Assembly (NCBI RefSeq): GCF_022397915.1
Contig: NZ_JAKEUO010000011.1
Coordinates: 124,001-188,000 of the forward strand
DNA: 64,000 nucleotides
From: Vibrio sp. Isolate34
GTDB taxonomy: Bacteria; Pseudomonadota; Gammaproteobacteria; Enterobacterales; Vibrionaceae
Direction: 5' to 3'
The position numbers and the translations under genes are program-made. This document shows positions 1-8,265 of this stretch, piece after piece; position 1 is the first letter of the stretch; each line of letters opens with the position of its first letter. A model generated the notes under the pieces. That model was not told where the DNA came from. It did not search any database and saw nothing but the letters and a program-made list of their open reading frames with translations.

Positions 1-818
1 AAAGTAATCGCAACATACGCGTTGATGTTAAGTTGCGAATAGAGCAGCTGATAAATGGTTGCGCCAATTAAGAGCATCGTTACGTTCGCTGCTACGGGGA
101 ATATCTCGATAAAGTGACGGCGAACGTTTGTAAAGAACTCAGATCGCTGAGTGTCTAATTTGAGTGAAATCGCTGAGCTTAAATGCACGCACAAAACCAA
201 ATACAGCAAGCGGATCGTTATTGCAATAATGCTGCCTAATGCAGCACCTTGTACTCCAATCCCTTCAAAATTAGAGAAGCCATGAATCAGCACATACGAG
301 AGTACAGCATTGATAGGCAGTTCAATTAAGTAACCTTTGAATGGGACTTTGGTTCTGCCTAGCGCATTAAATAAAGCAATGATCACTTGCGTCAATGCTG
401 TGAAAATGACGAGATACTTTGAGATATCAAGGTAGTGACTGATTTCTAAATAAAGGTCTTTATCGTCGGTTAAGGCTTGAATCAAAGGCTGTTCGAAAAG
501 GGTGAGGAAAAACCAAAATATTGTCGCGATCCCCAAGTTGATGAACAGGCCTGCCCAAAACGCCTTGGATAATGAAGCGGTGATGCCAGAGCCCACTGCA
601 CGGCTTAATACTAACTGAGTGCCGTTTGCCAGCGCCATTTGAATTCCCAGTACAAATGCAACGATAGTCGTCGCAATCCCCATTGCTGCTAAAGGGATTT
701 CACCGAGAGGAGAGACAAGCAGTGTGTCGATCATCAACATCGACTGCATCAAGATACCGTTTAAGGCTAGGGGCCAGGCGAGAGAGAAGTTTTTCCTTAC
801 GTACGATTGCGAAGACAC
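1..818 (-). CDS. MATE-family multidrug/Na+ efflux protein, C-terminal part beyond the window
   Basis: Reading the minus strand from GTG at 818 gives about 272 codons with no stop up to the window edge, so the gene is cut on the left. The protein starts MSSQSYVRKNFSLAWPLALN and continues through hydrophobic helices, with a P/S-rich SPLGEIPLAAMGIATT turn and a Q-L-V-L-S-R-A-V-G-S-G stretch, both typical of MATE (NorM/DinF-like) antiporters that expel cationic compounds in exchange for Na+ or H+. Start choice: GTG at 818 has AAGGTG seven bases upstream; GTG at 827 has no comparable site. It is transcribed in the same direction as the GntR gene at 975, but a hairpin at 930-961 separates them. Family assignment is good; the substrate cannot be told. 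Confidence 0.8.
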   Translation of the reverse strand, partial: MSSQSYVRKNFSLAWPLALNGILMQSMLMIDTLLVSPLGEIPLAAMGIATTIVAFVLGIQMALANGTQLVLSRAVGSGITASLSKAFWAGLFINLGIATIFWFFLTLFEQPLIQALTDDKDLYLEISHYLDISKYLVIFTALTQVIIALFNALGRTKVPFKGYLIELPINAVLSYVLIHGFSNFEGIGVQGAALGSIIAITIRLLYLVLCVHLSSAISLKLDTQRSEFFTNVRRHFIEIFPVAANVTMLLIGATIYQLLYSQLNINAYVAIT

Positions 819-929
819 AAACAACACCTTATGTGTATAACCGTAAGCTTTCTCTGAGACGACCCGACTTCAAGGTTTAAAGATGAAACACTACGGTATG
901 GATGGTAAAAAATTGGACGTTAAAATGTG

Positions 930-961
930 ACTGACTCGTGTATTGAAATGCACGAGTCAGT
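930..961 (-). terminator. hairpin, terminator of the GntR gene
   Basis: ACTGACTCGTG at 930-940 pairs perfectly with CACGAGTCAGT at 951-961. On the minus strand the stem is followed by a weak T-run. It lies just after the stop of the regulator at 975. Confidence 0.6.
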
Positions 962-974
962 GGGTGAATCTTGG

Positions 975-1697
975 TTATGCGATGGCGAGTTCAACCCGAG
1001 ACAGCTTTTGGTTTTCATCGTCTAGTAACACTTGTGAGGCTATTCGAGCCTGCTGAGCGTTACCTGACATAATCGCATCGTATATTGCTTTATGTTCTTC
1101 TAAACAGAAGCGACCGCCTTCGGCTGAATGGTCGATGAACTGCTTGAAGATTGTCGACAGAATGTTCGCAAACGGGATGTAGAACTGATTGCCTGTCGAT
1201 AAGAAAATCGTTTGGTGAAACAGGTGATCGTTGGTTGTCCACTCTTCATAATCAAAGCTGTTTGCTGCAATAGTCATCTTTTGGAACAGAATCGAAAGCT
1301 CTTTGCGTTGTTCTACCGTTGCGTTGGTTGCTGCTAGCGCACACGCTTCTGGGTCAATAGCTTTTCTTAAGCCTAAGAACTGAGACAAGAAGGGTTTGGT
1401 GTCTTCTAAGTCTTGAATCCAGTACAGCAGTTGTGGGTCTAAGAAGTGCCATTGCGTTCTTGGTTTGATACGAGTGCCGACTTTCGGTTTCGACTCAATC
1501 AACCCCTTTGCAGAAAGTAGCTTGGTTGATTCTCGGAGGGCAGTTCTGCTTACTCCAAAGATATCGCACAGCTCCATTTCGCTAGGTAACTTTTGATTTT
1601 CTTGTAACTCACCAGATAAGATCTTGCGAGCAATTTGTCGCGCCACTTGAACATGAATTCGGCGGCTTGAATCTTCCACCAATGTAAATATTGACAT
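975..1697 (-). CDS. FadR-subfamily GntR transcriptional regulator
   Basis: The 240-residue protein has a winged helix-turn-helix at about residues 10-80 (HVQVARQIARKILSGEL, then LPSEMELCDIFGVSRTALRE) followed by an all-helical FCD ligand-binding domain. His residues in DHLFHQ, FIDHSAE and LEEHKAIY fit the metal/ligand-binding histidines of that domain. Such proteins repress sugar-acid catabolic genes until a ligand binds. It is a clear paralogue of the regulator at 3014; by eye about half the positions match, including the FLDPQLL and FLGLRKAI segments. The short-chain dehydrogenase gene lies upstream on the same strand but has its own terminator at 1728-1753. A role in alginate or related uronate control is inferred from the neighbours. 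Confidence 0.85.
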   Translation of the reverse strand: MSIFTLVEDSSRRIHVQVARQIARKILSGELQENQKLPSEMELCDIFGVSRTALRESTKLLSAKGLIESKPKVGTRIKPRTQWHFLDPQLLYWIQDLEDTKPFLSQFLGLRKAIDPEACALAATNATVEQRKELSILFQKMTIAANSFDYEEWTTNDHLFHQTIFLSTGNQFYIPFANILSTIFKQFIDHSAEGGRFCLEEHKAIYDAIMSGNAQQARIASQVLLDDENQKLSRVELAIA

Positions 1698-1727
1698 TTA
1701 AACCACCTGAAATTGAAACTTTGAAAA

Positions 1728-1753
1728 CAAAAAAAGCCAGACGAATCTGGCGT
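1728..1753 (-). terminator. terminator of the dehydrogenase gene
   Basis: On the minus strand GCCAG-loop-CTGGC is followed by a run of seven T, a standard intrinsic terminator between the dehydrogenase (1895) and the regulator (975). Confidence 0.75.
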
Positions 1754-1765
1754 TTTGATGTCAGT

Positions 1766-1894
1766 GTATACGTCTAATATAGCGTGAGGTTTTGCCTCAT
1801 CTATTAAGGTCTTGTGACCTAATGTAATGTGTAACTTAAAGTGCTGCCTTAAAGCTAAGCTTCTGCCTTTAAGCTAGGACATTATTTGCTTAAG
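1766..1894 (-). repeat. imperfect short repeats after the dehydrogenase stop
   Basis: Read on the minus strand directly after the stop codon, units built on TAGCTTAAGC, TAGCTTAAAGGCAGAAGC and TTAGCTTTAAGGCAGCAC follow each other with a period of about 18-21 bases. The rest of the stretch before the terminator shows no gene. Confidence 0.45.
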
Positions 1895-2671
1895 CTAAGG
1901 CGCTATCTGTCCGCCGTTTACATCCAAGATTTGCCCTGTGATGTAACCGCTGCAAGCATGGGATGCAAAGAAAGCAAAAGTCGGTGCAACTTCTTCGATA
2001 TTGCCAAAGCGTCCCATTGGGATGTTGCTAGCAATGTTCGATTTTATCTCGTCGCTTTTACCATCGTGAAATGCAGTATCGATAGTGCCCGGAGAAACAA
2101 TGTTGAAACGGATATTGTCTTTCGCAAACTCTTTCACCCAGTTACGGTGAATGTCGTGTAACCACGCTTTTGAAGCTGCATAGATGCCAGCACCCACACC
2201 GCCACCTTCACGAGCAGCAATCGAACCCGTGCTGATAACACACGATGTTTGCCCCGACTCAGCAGCAGAAGCACGTAAGTGGGGGATAGAAAACTTGGTT
2301 GTCATTAATGCAGAGCGAACGTTGAGATCCATGACTCGTTCATAAAACTCGTCATCGATGTTCTCTAGATTTGCACGACCGCCTAAGCCACCTGCGTTAT
2401 TGATCAAGACATCCATGCCACCAAAATGCTCGGTGAACTCTTTAACTAATCTTTCGCACTCTGATGTGTCCATCAGGTTTGCTGGGAAAAACGCAACATC
2501 GCCACCCAATGCAGTGAGTTCTGTTAGAACGTCATCCACTTTTGGGCTGAAAGCACGACTATTGATGCCAATCTTTGCACCATACTTTGCAAAAATACGT
2601 GCGGTAGCTAAGCCCATACCAGCAGTAGAGCCGGTAATTAGAATGCGTTTGCCTTTTAAATCATTAAACAT
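1895..2671 (-). CDS. short-chain dehydrogenase/reductase, probable uronate (DEH-type) reductase
   Basis: This 258-residue classical SDR has the cofactor motif TGSTAGMG (residues 13-20), NNAG at 91-94 and the catalytic Ser150, Tyr164 and Lys168 (IYAASK). The C-terminus GQILDVNGGQIAP is normal for the family. In vibrios SDRs next to alginate genes reduce 4-deoxy-L-erythro-5-hexoseulose uronate, the product of alginate lyase action, to 2-keto-3-deoxygluconate. That function is inferred from the two GntR regulators beside it and the lyase, porin and symporter further on; a KduD-like or other sugar reductase is possible. Arg39 after the second beta strand (INSRA) suggests NADPH rather than NADH, a weak argument. 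The gene is divergent from the regulator at 3014. Confidence 0.75.
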   Translation of the reverse strand: MFNDLKGKRILITGSTAGMGLATARIFAKYGAKIGINSRAFSPKVDDVLTELTALGGDVAFFPANLMDTSECERLVKEFTEHFGGMDVLINNAGGLGGRANLENIDDEFYERVMDLNVRSALMTTKFSIPHLRASAAESGQTSCVISTGSIAAREGGGVGAGIYAASKAWLHDIHRNWVKEFAKDNIRFNIVSPGTIDTAFHDGKSDEIKSNIASNIPMGRFGNIEEVAPTFAFFASHACSGYITGQILDVNGGQIAP

Positions 2672-3013
2672 CAGAGTCGCCTATATTGTAGATTATTTGC
2701 GTTAATAAATCATACAATAACACTTGCCATATTCAAGGGTGTTCATCTCAAAACCGATCATTAACGACATAAATAGTGAGAGTAAGAGTGGTTTTGTGAG
2801 TTCGCGCATACTCAAAAAGTGTAAATAAGAACTATTTGTATGAATAAATAGATTGAAGAGGTCTAATGTGTTGAATAGGGGTAAGGTGAGTGAAATATTA
2901 CTCCAGCCTTTATTGGTAGTTACCTCACGTTATTCTGATGCCGAGTTGGTGCAGATATAAATCAGTGCTATAGTCCGCGTTAAATAATACATATCTAATA
3001 AATAAGTAGACAC
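2672..3013. promoter_or_regulatory. divergent promoter region with operator-like half sites
   Basis: This 342-bp gap separates the minus-strand dehydrogenase from the plus-strand GntR gene and has no ORF. It carries AT-rich sequences resembling halves of the TTTGTAATACAAA palindrome found upstream of the symporter: TTGTAGATTA near 2690, CATACAATAA near 2712 and ATTTGTATGAATAA near 2835. A role as GntR binding sites is inference. Confidence 0.35.
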
Positions 3014-3733
3014 ATGGCTGGTTCTTTTAATTCGATTTCAGGCTCTAAGCGAAGCCTTCATGTGCAAGTTGCACGTGAAATCGCTCGTGGTATTTTGTCG
3101 GGCAATTTGCCTCAAGGTTCTATTATCCCTGGTGAAATGGCTTTGTGTGAGCAATTTGGTATCAGTAGAACAGCATTAAGAGAAGCCGTTAAGCTTCTGA
3201 CTTCAAAAGGCCTATTAGAATCTCGTCCTAAGATTGGCACGCGTGTGGTTGACCGCGCATTCTGGAACTTCCTCGATCCACAATTGATCGAGTGGATGGA
3301 TGGCCTAGCAGACACAGACCAATTTTGTCATCAGTTCTTGGGTTTACGCCGCGCGATTGAACCAGAAGCGTGTGCGTTGGCTGCTCAATCTGCGAGCGCT
3401 GAGCAACGTATTGAACTATCGGGTATTTTCCAGCAGATGGTAGAAATCTCGAGTGCCGAAGAATTCGACCAAGAGAGTTGGTTAGATATCGACATGAAGT
3501 TCCATAGCCTGATTTTTAATGCAACGGGCAACGACTTTTACCTGCCATTCGGTAATATCTTGACGACGATGTTTGTTAACTTTATTTCTCACTCTTCTGA
3601 AGAGGGGAGTACGTGTATTAATGAACACCGCCAAATTTATGAAGCAATCATGGCGGGTAACAGTGACAAAGCGCGCCAAGCGTCTGCAAGTCACTTGTTA
3701 GAAACGAACCACAGACTACCAGTCGCTAGCTGA
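3014..3733 (+). CDS. FadR-subfamily GntR transcriptional regulator, second copy
   Basis: The 239-residue protein has an N-terminal winged helix (HVQVAREIARGILSGNL, then GEMALCEQFGISRTALREAV) and a C-terminal FCD domain with DMKFHSLIF, FISHSSEE and INEHRQIYEAI supplying the ligand/metal histidines. It parallels the regulator at 975 along its whole length, so the two arose by duplication and probably share operator preference. It is transcribed away from the SDR gene across a 342-bp shared promoter region. Vibrio alginate operons are commonly governed by GntR proteins of this type; the exact ligand is unknown. A rho-independent terminator follows at 3837-3866. Confidence 0.87.
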   Translation: MAGSFNSISGSKRSLHVQVAREIARGILSGNLPQGSIIPGEMALCEQFGISRTALREAVKLLTSKGLLESRPKIGTRVVDRAFWNFLDPQLIEWMDGLADTDQFCHQFLGLRRAIEPEACALAAQSASAEQRIELSGIFQQMVEISSAEEFDQESWLDIDMKFHSLIFNATGNDFYLPFGNILTTMFVNFISHSSEEGSTCINEHRQIYEAIMAGNSDKARQASASHLLETNHRLPVAS

Positions 3734-3734
3734 T

Positions 3735-3836
3735 TGTTTTAAAAAGCTTTAGTTATACAAAGCTATAGTTTTACAAAGACTTTGGTTTATAAAAAGACAG
3801 TGATTTAAAAATCTTAGTTAAAACAAACTGACACCT
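3735..3836 (+). repeat. AT-rich imperfect tandem repeat after the GntR stop
   Basis: Five loose units of 16-17 bases, for example AAAGCTTTAGTTATAC, AAAGCTATAGTTTTAC and AAAGACTTTGGTTTATA, fill the space between the stop codon and the terminator. They decay away from the gene. Confidence 0.5.
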
Positions 3837-3866
3837 AAAAAGCACGTTCAACACGTGCTTTTTTTG
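3837..3866 (+). terminator. intrinsic terminator after the GntR gene
   Basis: AGCACGT-TCAAC-ACGTGCT is followed by seven T. Confidence 0.85.
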
Positions 3867-3995
3867 TCTTAAAATTTGATGAAAACCTGACCAATGTCCA
3901 ATATTTAATCTATTATTTACCGTTTTATTAAAATCACTAGTAACCAGTATTTTAAGTTATATAATAATACTAATTAAATTATTGTGAGTGTGATT

Positions 3996-5858
3996 ATGCC
4001 CCAGTCTCTGCTGCCAAATATTCTTCAATTCATCGGTCAGATAGACCCTTTCGATAAGATCCCTAAACAAGCACTTCGCGAACTGGCCGCTAATGTTCAA
4101 ATTACTTACCTCGGCAAAGGGGATGTGGTTGACTTATGTGAGTCGGGTAAGGAGAAGTCGCTCTATATCATTCGAACGGGCTCCATGGAGCAGAGAAAAT
4201 CAGACGGCGTACTTCGTGCGCGTTTAGGCAGTGAAGATTTGTTCGGCTTTACGTTCTTAGATTCTGAAGTTAACGACGAGAAAGGCTATCGAGCCGTCGC
4301 CATCGAAAACACCTTACTTTATGTGATTCCACACTCGGCACTTCAAATGCTGTTTAAAGCATTTCCAAGTTGTGCAGAACACTTTGCATCACAGGCTCAA
4401 GTTCGCTTGAAGTCGGCGCTTGATGTGGTGTGGTCAAATAAAGAGAAGGGCTTGTTCATTCGTAAGGTTGAAGAGGTGGCAAGCGGGCAGGTGGCCATCG
4501 TTAAGTCTGAACAAACCATCCAATCGGTCGCGGTAGAAATGCTGCATCAACGCTCTCCTTGTGCGGTGATCTATGAAGGTGAAACCATTGTTGGCTTGAT
4601 CACCGACCGTGATATGACCAAACGCGTGATTGCGCACGGTGTTAGCACTGAAAATTTAATCTCTGAGGTAATGACGCATTCTCCACTCACAGTAAAACCG
4701 GACGATCTTGTGTTGCATGCTGCGTCTATCATGATGCAATTCAACATTCGTAACCTTCCTGTAGTGAAAGAGAACAAAGTCGTTGGCCTTCTGACGACGT
4801 CTCACTTAGTTCAAAACCACCGTGTTCAAGCGATCTTCTTAATCGAGAAAATCAAATACGCGGGTAGTGTGAAAACCATGTCTTCCTTCACTTCAGAGCG
4901 ACAAGCAATCTTTGAAGCGCTGGTGGAAGGTAAGGTTGCACCGGAAACGGTCGGCAAGGTAATGACCATGATTATGGATGCCTACACGCGCCGATTGATT
5001 CAGATAGCAATTGATAAGTTAGGTCCGCCGCCGTGTGATTTCTCATGGATTGTGGCGGGTTCGCACGCTCGTAACGAAGTTCACATGTTGTCCGATCAAG
5101 ACAGTGCGATCGTACTGGCAGACGATGCAACCGACAGTGACCGTATTTACTTTAAACACTTAGCCATGATGGTGACCAATGGTCTAGCGAGCTGCGACTA
5201 CCCACTCTGTCCGGGTAAATTCATGGCTGCGACGCCAAAATGGTGTCAACCGCTCAGTGTATGGAAGCATTACTACAAGAAGTGGGTGGCAAACCCGGAG
5301 TACGAACGCTTACTTAACATCAGTGTGTTCCTAGAGATTCGTACAATTTACGGCAACAGTGAATTTGAAGGCATTCTTCGTGATGAACTGCATAACAATA
5401 TTCGCAGCAACCGTGAGTTCTTAAGCACGCTAGTGAAAGATGCAGTGAACACCAACCCACCGTTGGGCATCTTCAATAGCTTGGTACTTGAGAAGTCGGG
5501 TGAGAACAAGAAAACACTCAACGTGAAGAAGTACGCTATTAACTTGATCATCGATTTAGCGCGTATTTACGGTTTGGCTGTGGAGTGTGACTTGTCGGCA
5601 ACGGACGAACGTTTCGCTGCTGCTAATGAAAAAGGCATGTTGAGTGACGATGCGTTCAAGAACATCCTTGGCGCGTATCAGTTCATTCTGTCTTTCCGTT
5701 TCGGTCATCAATTAGAAGCCTTGAAGAACGGGGAAGTGCCAGACAACAATATCAATCCAGACAGCTTTGGTAGCTTTGAACGCAAGCACTTGAAAGACGC
5801 CTTTAGAATCATTGCCGACCTTCAAGAAGCGGCGAAAATTCGTTTCGGAGCGCGTTAA
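3996..5858 (+). CDS. cNMP-binding / CBS-pair / DUF294 nucleotidyltransferase-like signalling protein
   Basis: About 620 residues in three parts: an N-terminal cyclic-nucleotide-binding fold (about 10-130, LYIIRTGSMEQRK), a pair of CBS domains (about 160-280, VGLITDRDMTKRV and NIRNLPVVKENKVVGLLT) and DUF294 plus its C-terminal helical domain (about 310-620). The DUF294 part keeps the nucleotidyltransferase core GSHARNE and the aspartates of DQDSAIV. CBS domains bind adenosine nucleotides; the protein probably senses energy state and modifies or controls a partner. A start at ATG 3996 is preferred because GTG 3984 has no ribosome site. The stop overlaps the next start (TAATG), so the two genes are coupled. 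In other vibrios this pair sits near acetate genes (from memory); here it lies between alginate genes. Confidence 0.85.
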   Translation: MPQSLLPNILQFIGQIDPFDKIPKQALRELAANVQITYLGKGDVVDLCESGKEKSLYIIRTGSMEQRKSDGVLRARLGSEDLFGFTFLDSEVNDEKGYRAVAIENTLLYVIPHSALQMLFKAFPSCAEHFASQAQVRLKSALDVVWSNKEKGLFIRKVEEVASGQVAIVKSEQTIQSVAVEMLHQRSPCAVIYEGETIVGLITDRDMTKRVIAHGVSTENLISEVMTHSPLTVKPDDLVLHAASIMMQFNIRNLPVVKENKVVGLLTTSHLVQNHRVQAIFLIEKIKYAGSVKTMSSFTSERQAIFEALVEGKVAPETVGKVMTMIMDAYTRRLIQIAIDKLGPPPCDFSWIVAGSHARNEVHMLSDQDSAIVLADDATDSDRIYFKHLAMMVTNGLASCDYPLCPGKFMAATPKWCQPLSVWKHYYKKWVANPEYERLLNISVFLEIRTIYGNSEFEGILRDELHNNIRSNREFLSTLVKDAVNTNPPLGIFNSLVLEKSGENKKTLNVKKYAINLIIDLARIYGLAVECDLSATDERFAAANEKGMLSDDAFKNILGAYQFILSFRFGHQLEALKNGEVPDNNINPDSFGSFERKHLKDAFRIIADLQEAAKIRFGAR

Positions 5859-6574
5859 TGAAAGCCTTGTTGAACCACTTTCACCCGCTTGAGCGAATTA
5901 AACGTAAGCGTAAGCAATATCTGGGTACGGTTAAGCTGCCAGAAGCGTTGCATGATCTGGTAGAACAGCCTTGTCCTGAAATGACGGATCTGGCCAAAGA
6001 CAGCGACTATATCGTGTTGGATCTCGAAACCACAGGCTTAGACAGCGAGCAAGATCTTATCTTGTCTATGGGATGGGTTGATGTGGTAAAAGGGCGAATC
6101 GATTTGGCTTCGGCCAAGCATATCTACCTGAACAATGATTCTCAGATCAACGCTGAAACCGCGGTGATTAACCACATCACACCACAAATGTTGGAAGAGG
6201 GCGCATCAATTCATGATGCGATGCTCACCTTCTTCGAAGCCGCCAAAGGCAAGATCATCGTCGCGCACGCTTGCATGGTAGAAGAGAGGTTCATTAGCCA
6301 ATATCTTCTTCGTTGCTATGGTTTACGAGCGATTCCTCTGCTTTGGCTAGATACATTGTGTATCGAAAAGAGTATGGAGAAAGCGATCAGCAATCATGAA
6401 GAGGTAGACTTAACTCTGGCTGGGACGCGTGCAAGGTATGGGCTTCCGGAGTACAACAGCCACAATGCGTTAGCCGATGCGGTTTCGACAGCGGAATTGT
6501 TTTTAGCTCAGCAGAAGCGAGTTGTGCCTAACGATGACGTGACCGTTGCATTTCTCTATCGGATCAGTCACTAG
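5858..6574 (+). CDS. DnaQ-like 3'-5' exonuclease (DEDDh)
   Basis: The 238-residue protein has the exonuclease motifs in order: ExoI VLDLETTGL (Asp and Glu), ExoII around HACMVEERF, and ExoIII HNALADAVSTAEL with the catalytic His and Asp. It resembles the epsilon-like exonucleases that trim single-stranded DNA or RNA rather than full polymerase subunits. It shares one base with the stop of the cNMP/CBS gene, so it is translationally coupled; the conserved pairing suggests one pathway, but the biological job is not established. A bidirectional hairpin at 6624-6653 follows. Confidence 0.85.
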   Translation: MKALLNHFHPLERIKRKRKQYLGTVKLPEALHDLVEQPCPEMTDLAKDSDYIVLDLETTGLDSEQDLILSMGWVDVVKGRIDLASAKHIYLNNDSQINAETAVINHITPQMLEEGASIHDAMLTFFEAAKGKIIVAHACMVEERFISQYLLRCYGLRAIPLLWLDTLCIEKSMEKAISNHEEVDLTLAGTRARYGLPEYNSHNALADAVSTAELFLAQQKRVVPNDDVTVAFLYRISH

Positions 6575-6623
6575 GGCTAGGAGCGTTAAGTACTTGGCTC
6601 TTATTTGAATGATTTGAAAGAAG

Positions 6624-6653
6624 AAAAGCCAGCGATTAAGCTGGCTTTTGTTT
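6624..6653 (+). terminator. bidirectional intrinsic terminator
   Basis: AAAAGCCAG-CGATTAAG-CTGGCTTTTGTTT lies between the convergent exonuclease and porin genes and can serve both strands. Confidence 0.85.
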
Positions 6654-6708
6654 AGGTCTTAGAAAATTAGGACAGTAATTATCTTAGATATATTCATATA
6701 GCTATCGA

Positions 6709-7458
6709 TTAGAAGCTGTAAGTTAGACCAACACGGCTACGTAGTTCGCGAGTCGCTTTAGTCGATGAAGTGCTCACATCACCAAACTCTACATATGGTG
6801 CCCACTGACCCATCATGTGACGAATACTAGCGTTTAACTCGTAGTTGGTATCGTCGTTGTCGTAGATGTCATATCCATCCGCTTTGTAGTAGTTACCTTC
6901 TAGACCAAAGCGCCAGTTTTCCATTGAGTAGTTAACGTTTGCCGTTAGACGGTGACGACGTTGATTAGAAACGTTTTTATCAACCGTGATTGGAACACCG
7001 TCACTATCAACAATAACATCACCATTGTCATCGAATTGATACTCTGAGCTGCTAGTGTTCTGTCTCATATCGTAACGGTAACGAGCACTTAGGCTTAGAC
7101 CATCAACGCTATCCACTTTGTATGTTGCACGAACTTGAGGCTTATACGTAACGCCTGATTCACGGCCTTCAATTGGCATACCGTAAGTCATTGTCCAGTT
7201 ATCGTTGAGTACATGGCGGTAATTTAGACCAAGCTCCCAACCATTGTTCTTTAAATCTTCCATGAATTTACCGTCTTCTCCCTTGAATTTTGCTTCGATA
7301 TCTACAAGGAAGTTGCCAATGCTATCGCCAAGTTTTACACGAGTAGCGTGTTGATCTGTATGACTTTTGTATTCGTGTCTTACATCGAAAGACGCCGCCG
7401 ATACAGAGCCAGCACTTAATACAGATGCCACAGCAATCACGATTTTAGTTTTATTCAT
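6709..7458 (-). CDS. KdgM-family oligouronide-specific outer-membrane porin
   Basis: The 249-residue precursor starts with a signal peptide (MNKTKIVIAVASVLSAGSVSA, cleavage before ASF). The rest is alternating beta-strand sequence such as FDVRHEYKSHTDQHATRVKLG and ends RSRVGLTYSF with the terminal Phe typical of outer-membrane barrels. The family (KdgM/KdgN) forms narrow channels for acidic oligosaccharides such as oligogalacturonate or oligoalginate. Length matches the family (about 230-250). An acidic insert DDNGDVIVDSDG (about residues 147-158) looks like an exposed loop. It has its own promoter; AT-rich half sites near 7580 and 7805 resemble the operators upstream of the symporter. Alginate oligomers are the likely cargo, by context. 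Confidence 0.85.
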   Translation of the reverse strand: MNKTKIVIAVASVLSAGSVSAASFDVRHEYKSHTDQHATRVKLGDSIGNFLVDIEAKFKGEDGKFMEDLKNNGWELGLNYRHVLNDNWTMTYGMPIEGRESGVTYKPQVRATYKVDSVDGLSLSARYRYDMRQNTSSSEYQFDDNGDVIVDSDGVPITVDKNVSNQRRHRLTANVNYSMENWRFGLEGNYYKADGYDIYDNDDTNYELNASIRHMMGQWAPYVEFGDVSTSSTKATRELRSRVGLTYSF

Positions 7459-7856
7459 GGTATTAGTTCCATATTTATAGGTTTAGTATGGCTTTAGTCT
7501 CAAGCCAAATAGAGTATTTCTAGCTTTCATTGCATCCAGTGATTGAGGTTATTAAGTTTTTCTCAACTCTAGATTTGCATTTAAATAATACAAATATGGT
7601 AACAATCCGAGGCGTGATGATCTGTGAATTAGATCGTGTTGTAGTGACAAAACCACTATTTACAAAGGGTTACAAAGTTAAGGGTCGATATAACATTATG
7701 TTTTTATTAATTAATTTATCTTGATAAGTCTGTTTATAAAGTTCTTGTTTATCAATAAATGTGCGCTACAGCAAAAAATTGAATCTTTAGATGTTATTTT
7801 TATTTGTAATACATTATTATTTACTAACTTTATGTAGCAACGCTTATCTTTCGTAT

Positions 7857-8219
7857 GTTGAATATATGTAGATTCAACAAAGAGCCGCTAAGTAGTGAAG
7901 TACAGTGGATAGAGGACGGATAGTTCAAAGGACGAGGCATTTGCTTGAGGTGATTAAAGCTTCAATCAGAGCAGGTTTGAAATGTAGTAGGCAAGGCAGT
8001 GACATCGCCTGCTATATAGAATCGAATTTAGTTAAGACGGTTAACGTCTCTCTAAATCGATGAAAAGAAGAAATCGTTGAAGTGCTTGCAAGAGCATTTT
8101 GATTATTGCTCCCAACTATTCTAATTATAACTTCTGCTTTCATTTAGAAAGGTAGGAGATGGTAGTCGAAGATCTGCCCTTGCGCTCATGTTGATACAGG
8201 CAACATGAGCGTTTTTTTT
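7857..8219 (+). ncRNA. candidate structured small RNA, family not recognised
   Basis: This stretch has no credible ORF but shows consecutive foldable elements: TTGAAT/ATTCAA near 7857-7876; TAGTAGGC (7985-7992) against GCCTGCTA (8007-8014); a two-part stem TCGAATTTAG (8022-8031) / CTAAATCGA (8052-8060) enclosing AGACG/CGTCT; and a final perfect 11-bp stem CGCTCATGTTG / CAACATGAGCG followed by eight T. No coding gene lies upstream on this strand for the terminator to serve. Several GGA motifs occur (GGACGGA, AAGGACG, TAGGAGA) but far fewer than in CsrB RNAs, and it does not match tmRNA, RNase P, 6S or Qrr by eye. The 5' end is uncertain. Confidence 0.5.
8183..8219 (+). terminator. strong intrinsic terminator with no ORF upstream
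   Basis: CGCTCATGTTG at 8183-8193, loop ATACAGG, CAACATGAGCG at 8201-8211, then TTTTTTTT. It points rightward, while the gene to its right (8266-8877) runs leftward and would meet it without a matching T-run. Confidence 0.85.
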
Positions 8220-8265
8220 GCTTAAAATTTGAGTTGTCGGCTTTTTACCTAGTTACTCAGCAGGC

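Noticed and set aside
683..880. Plus-strand 65-codon frame
   Set aside because: Antisense to the MATE gene start, no ribosome site.
7530..7724. 64-codon frame upstream of the porin
   Set aside because: AT-rich, no ribosome site, lies in the porin promoter.
7857..8219. CsrB-type RNA
   Set aside because: Only a handful of GGA motifs and not in hairpin loops; CsrB RNAs carry many more.
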